The notes below the pieces were generated by a model. That model made no database searches, was not told the DNA's origin, and worked only from the letters and a program-made list of their open reading frames with translations. This document shows, one piece after another, positions 60,847 to 64,000 of a stretch of DNA of 64,000 bases; position 1 is the stretch's first letter, and each line of letters opens with the position of its first letter. Made by a program: the position numbers and the translations under genes. This stretch comes from Halieaceae bacterium (GTDB lineage Bacteria > Pseudomonadota > Gammaproteobacteria > Pseudomonadales > Halieaceae): positions 1-64,000 of the forward strand of contig CACMGJ010000002.1 in assembly GCA_902613175.1 (NCBI GenBank). The letters run 5' to 3'.

Positions 60847-61122
60847 ATGCCACGTTCACTGAAGAAAGGCCCCTTCATCGATCTTCACTTGATGCAGAAA
60901 GTGGAGACAGCTCTAGAGGCTAACGATCGCCGACCCATTAAGACATGGTCGCGTCGTTCGATGGTCTCTCCCGATATGGTCGGTCTGACAATTGCTGTTC
61001 ACAACGGTCGTCAGCACGTACCCGTACTAATCAACGAAGACATGGTAGGTCACAAGCTTGGTGAGTTTGCGGTAACGCGAACTTACAGAGGCCACATTGT
61101 CGATAAGAAAGCGAAGCGCTAA
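60847..61122 (+). CDS. rpsS: 30S ribosomal protein S19
   Basis: Ninety-one residues, normal: [36 protein letters not shown] and the C-terminal [13 protein letters not shown]. Located in the 30S head with S13. GGGGAG precedes the ATG. Confidence 0.98.
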   Translation: MPRSLKKGPFIDLHLMQKVETALEANDRRPIKTWSRRSMVSPDMVGLTIAVHNGRQHVPVLINEDMVGHKLGEFAVTRTYRGHIVDKKAKR

Positions 61123-61140
61123 GGCCTACGGAGAAAGATG

Positions 61141-61479
61141 ATGGAAGTCTCAGCAAAATTGCGCGGCGCACGCATCTCGGCTCAAAAAGCTCGTCTGGTC
61201 GCAGACCAGGTGCGTGGTATGCGTGTTGGTGACGCCTTAACGCTGCTCGAATTCAGCACCAAGAAAGGCGCTCACCTCGTCCGCAAATTATTGAACTCAG
61301 CTATCGCGAATGCCGAGAACAACAACGGCGCCGATGTTGATGAGTTACGTGTATCAACGATCTTTGTTGACGAGGGCATGACGATGAAGCGTATGCGTGC
61401 CCGAGCAAAAGGTCGTGGCGATCGAATTTTTAAGCGCACTTGCCATATCACGGTAGGTGTTGCTGACAACGAGAATTAA
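61141..61479 (+). CDS. rplV: 50S ribosomal protein L22
   Basis: A protein of 112 residues: [22 protein letters not shown], in part, and the extended tunnel-lining hairpin [21 protein letters not shown], in part, near 85. Two adjacent ATG codons; the second (61141) has better spacing to GGAG. Confidence 0.96.
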   Translation: MEVSAKLRGARISAQKARLVADQVRGMRVGDALTLLEFSTKKGAHLVRKLLNSAIANAENNNGADVDELRVSTIFVDEGMTMKRMRARAKGRGDRIFKRTCHITVGVADNEN

Positions 61480-61491
61480 GGAGAGGACCGC

Positions 61492-62166
61492 ATGGGTCAG
61501 AAGGTACATCCGACTGGTATCCGCTTAGGTGTGGTCAAGGACCACAACTCGGTTTGGTATGCAGACAGCAAGAGCTACGCGTCGCAGCTGGTAACAGACC
61601 TCGAAGTACGTGAGTACATCTTGAAGCGTCTGGATGCTGCATCGGTTAGCCGTGTTGTCATCGAGCGTCCTGCACAGACAGCGCGCGTCACTATTCATAC
61701 GGCGCGCCCTGGCATCGTCATCGGTAAGAAGGGCGAGGACGTTGAGTCACTCCGTAAGGAGTTGAGTGGTCGCATGGGCGTTCCTGTCCACATCACTATT
61801 GAAGAGATTCGCAAGCCCGACATGGATGCGCGTCTTGTAGCTCAAAATGTTGCCCAGCAGCTCGAGCGTCGAGTCATGTTCCGTCGGGCGATGAAGCGTG
61901 TGGTTCAGAACGCGATGCGCCAAGGCGCGGAAGGCATCAAAGTGCAAGTGAGCGGCCGTCTTGGCGGTGCGGAAATTGCGCGGACAGAATGGTATCGCGA
62001 AGGTCGCGTGCCACTGCACACCCTGCGCGCCGACATCGATTACGCAACCTACGAAGCACACACTACGTACGGCGTCATCGGCGTCAAGGTATGGATTTTC
62101 AAAGGCGAAATCATCGGTGATACCGATGAGGGCCAGGAAGCGCCACGTCGCGCTACCGCGAGATAA
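61492..62166 (+). CDS. rpsC: 30S ribosomal protein S3
   Basis: A protein of 224 residues. It starts [19 protein letters not shown]; the KH domain has [15 protein letters not shown] near 70; the C-terminal domain has [18 protein letters not shown] and [14 protein letters not shown]. It lies at the mRNA entry with helicase activity. GGAGAGG precedes the ATG. Confidence 0.98.
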   Translation: MGQKVHPTGIRLGVVKDHNSVWYADSKSYASQLVTDLEVREYILKRLDAASVSRVVIERPAQTARVTIHTARPGIVIGKKGEDVESLRKELSGRMGVPVHITIEEIRKPDMDARLVAQNVAQQLERRVMFRRAMKRVVQNAMRQGAEGIKVQVSGRLGGAEIARTEWYREGRVPLHTLRADIDYATYEAHTTYGVIGVKVWIFKGEIIGDTDEGQEAPRRATAR

Positions 62167-62184
62167 TTGGGCGAGGACTGAAGT

Positions 62185-62598
62185 ATGTTGCAACCCAAGC
62201 GAATGAAGTTCCGCAAGATGCAGAAAGGCCGTAACCGCGGTCTGGCAGAGCGGGGCAGTAAGGTAAGTTTTGGCGAGTACGCTTTGAAAGCGACTGGCCG
62301 TGGCCGGATTACGGCGCGCCAGATCGAAGCGGCTCGACGAACCATGACGCGTCACATTAAGCGTGGCGGGAAAATCTGGATTCGTATTTTTCCTGATAAG
62401 CCAATCACTGGTAAGCCCCTCGAGGTTCGTCAGGGTAAAGGTAAGGGTAACGTTGAGTACTGGGTAGCTCAGATCCAGCCAGGCCGAGTGTTGTACGAGG
62501 TAGAAGGCGTTTCTGAAGAGTTGGCACGCGAGGCATTTGCACTTGCGGCGGCAAAACTTCCGGTACAGACAACATTTGTTAAGCGATCGGTGATGTGA
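62185..62598 (+). CDS. rplP: 50S ribosomal protein L16
   Basis: A protein of 137 residues: [18 protein letters not shown], then [20 protein letters not shown] and the loop [20 protein letters not shown] near 70-90. It contacts tRNA near the A site. It overlaps the rpmC start by one base. Confidence 0.98.
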   Translation: MLQPKRMKFRKMQKGRNRGLAERGSKVSFGEYALKATGRGRITARQIEAARRTMTRHIKRGGKIWIRIFPDKPITGKPLEVRQGKGKGNVEYWVAQIQPGRVLYEVEGVSEELAREAFALAAAKLPVQTTFVKRSVM

Positions 62599-62789
62599 TG
62601 AAAGCGAGTGAACTAGGAGAGAAGTCGGTCGACGATCTGAATAAGCAGTTGCTCGATTTGCGTGAAGAGCAGTTCAAGCTCCGCATGGCAAAGGCAACAG
62701 GTCAGCTCGGTCAGACACACTTATTGAAGCAGACGCAGCGTGATATCGCGCGTGTCAAAACAGTATTGCAGCAGAAGGCAGGTCAGTGA
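62598..62789 (+). CDS. rpmC: 50S ribosomal protein L29
   Basis: Sixty-three residues, a helical hairpin: [20 protein letters not shown] and [21 protein letters not shown], in part. It flanks the tunnel exit near L23. ATG overlaps the rplP stop; its own stop overlaps the rpsQ start. Confidence 0.96.
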   Translation: MKASELGEKSVDDLNKQLLDLREEQFKLRMAKATGQLGQTHLLKQTQRDIARVKTVLQQKAGQ

Positions 62790-63058
62790 TGGAAGCAGCG
62801 CAAGGCACAGCTCGTACGTTACAGGGTCGCGTTGTTAGCGACAAGATGGACAAGACGATCACTGTATTGATCGAGCGACGCGTGAAGCACCCCGTTTACG
62901 GCAAGTACATCACGCGTTCTTCAAAAGTACACGCTCACGACGAAGGCAACCGTGCGGGCATGGGTGACACAGTATTGGTCGCCGAGTCGCGTCCGCTGTC
63001 CAAGACTAAGTCATGGAAATTGGTTGACGTTGTTGAGACAGCGACTGACATCGCTTGA
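62789..63058 (+). CDS. rpsQ: 30S ribosomal protein S17
   Basis: Eighty-nine residues with the OB fold: [37 protein letters not shown] and a C-terminal [16 protein letters not shown] at 62789 is chosen over the GTG at 62786; both overlap the rpmC stop. Confidence 0.96.
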   Translation: MEAAQGTARTLQGRVVSDKMDKTITVLIERRVKHPVYGKYITRSSKVHAHDEGNRAGMGDTVLVAESRPLSKTKSWKLVDVVETATDIA

Positions 63059-63103
63059 GTTAAAGGACCAATGCGGCACGATGCCGCGGTATGAGGTGGG
63101 GAA

Positions 63104-63472
63104 ATGATTCAGACTGAATCGTATTTGGAAGTAGCAGACAACAGCGGTGCCCGTCGTGTTATGTGCATCAAGGTGTTGGGCGGCTCTAAGCGTCGATATG
63201 CGCGCGTGGGCGACATCATCAAGGTGACTGTTAAAGAGGCGATCCCCCGCGGCAAGGTCAAGAAGGGTCAGGTCATGCGTGCTGTTGTAGTTCGCACTCG
63301 CAAGGGTGTTCGTCGCCCCGACGGCTCGCTGATCAAGTTCGATGAGAACGCGGCGGTGTTGCTGAACAACTCAGATGCGCCGATTGGCACTCGTATCTTC
63401 GGCCCTGTCACACGCGAGCTGCGTGGCGAGAAGTTCATGAAGATCATCTCACTTGCGCCAGAAGTAATCTGA
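63104..63472 (+). CDS. rplN: 50S ribosomal protein L14
   Basis: A protein of 122 residues, normal: [35 protein letters not shown] and the C-terminal [18 protein letters not shown]. It forms intersubunit bridges and binds the silencing factor RsfS. In E. coli it opens the spc operon; the 45-base gap here shows no clear promoter. Confidence 0.98.
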   Translation: MIQTESYLEVADNSGARRVMCIKVLGGSKRRYARVGDIIKVTVKEAIPRGKVKKGQVMRAVVVRTRKGVRRPDGSLIKFDENAAVLLNNSDAPIGTRIFGPVTRELRGEKFMKIISLAPEVI

Positions 63473-63498
63473 GTAGCCGGTAGCTAGGAGAGAAGGTA

Positions 63499-63813
63499 AT
63501 GGCAAAGATTAAGCGCGACGACGAAGTAATCATCATCGCAGGTCGAGATAAGGGCAAGCGCGGCACCGTGCGTCAGGTCCTAGACACTGGCAAGTTGATT
63601 GTATCGGGCGTCAACATGATCAAGAAGCACACCAAGCCGAACCCGCAAGCGGGTGTTGCAGGTGGCATCGTTGAGAAGGAAGCGCCAATTCAGATTTCAA
63701 ATGTAGCTATCTACAACGCAGTCGCAGGTCGCGGTGATCGTGTTGGCTACAAAGTGGAAGACGGCAAAAAGGTTCGAATTTACAAGTCGACCGGCGACGC
63801 GATTGACGCGTAA
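63499..63813 (+). CDS. rplX: 50S ribosomal protein L24
   Basis: A protein of 104 residues with an N-terminal KOW motif: [20 protein letters not shown], then [18 protein letters not shown]. It initiates 50S assembly. AGGAGAGAAGG precedes the ATG. Confidence 0.97.
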   Translation: MAKIKRDDEVIIIAGRDKGKRGTVRQVLDTGKLIVSGVNMIKKHTKPNPQAGVAGGIVEKEAPIQISNVAIYNAVAGRGDRVGYKVEDGKKVRIYKSTGDAIDA

Positions 63814-63838
63814 CCGAAGGCTCTTGAGGTAGCTACTA

Positions 63839-64000
63839 ATGGCAACGCTTAAAGATAGATATCGCAGTGAGATTGCGCCAAAGCTCAAAGAAGAGCTGGG
63901 CCTCACGAATGTGATGGAAGTACCGCGCGTCACCAAGATCACTCTGAATATGGGTGTCGGTGAGGCAGTTGGAGACAAGAAGGTTCTTGAAAATGCAGTC
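63839..64000 (+). CDS. rplE: 50S ribosomal protein L5 (3' end outside window)
   Basis: The first 54 codons of L5: [20 protein letters not shown], then [21 protein letters not shown], in part. It binds 5S rRNA in the central protuberance. TTGAGG precedes the ATG. The gene is cut by the right edge, where the spc operon continues. Confidence 0.96.
   Translation, partial: MATLKDRYRSEIAPKLKEELGLTNVMEVPRVTKITLNMGVGEAVGDKKVLENAV

Noticed and set aside
61747..62355. Minus-strand open frame of 202 codons across rpsC and rplP
   Set aside because: Shadow frame over two certain ribosomal protein genes.

Overview
The window is chromosomal DNA from a gammaproteobacterium, most likely a marine lineage near the Cellvibrionales or Halieaceae (OM60/NOR5). 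That placement is inferred from gene order and protein character: rnr-rlmB, rpsF-rpsR-DUF2232-rplI-dnaB, nrdR-ribD-ribE-ribBA-ribH-nusB-thiL-pgpA, and the tRNA-tuf-tRNA-secE-nusG-rpl-rpo-str-S10 block. No rRNA gene is present, so the taxonomy rests on synteny only.

Positions 1-7323 look like an accessory, more AT-rich region: an integrative element whose tyrosine recombinase lies next to the 3' end of a tRNA-Leu(CAG) gene. Reading away from the tRNA, it carries the integrase, a small possible DNA-binding protein, a DUF5906-type superfamily 3 helicase, a possible lipoprotein, a DUF3592-like membrane protein, a small membrane protein, an ABM-fold monooxygenase-like protein, an epoxide-hydrolase-like enzyme and an unknown protein cut by the window edge. 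The far end of the element was not found.

Positions 7411-37455 are core housekeeping genes in several operons: RNA decay and rRNA methylation (rnr-rlmB), ribosomal proteins S6, S18 and L9, the replicative helicase dnaB facing a DnaT-like plus lambda-P-like gene pair, radA, ettA, glyA-nrdR, riboflavin synthesis with nusB-thiL-pgpA, isoprenoid synthesis (dxs-xseB-ispA), hslR-yrfG, cysQ, ogt and birA-coaX. This stretch also holds decayed genes: an Hpt-domain pseudogene after dnaB, a rimK homologue with two in-frame stops, a C-terminal ugd fragment and a possible orphan gene end. The RibBA homologue in the riboflavin operon has lost recognisable active-site residues in both halves.

Positions 37456-64000 are the translation and transcription superblock: tRNA-Thr, tRNA-Tyr, tRNA-Gly, tRNA-Thr, tuf, tRNA-Trp, secE, nusG, rplKAJL, rpoBC, rpsL, rpsG, fusA, then S10-spc genes rpsJ to the start of rplE. 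The tufA copy expected after fusA is absent. Its place is taken by a two-gene molybdenum hydroxylase unit (iorAB-like) with terminators on both sides, followed by a strong sigma-70-type promoter for the S10 operon.
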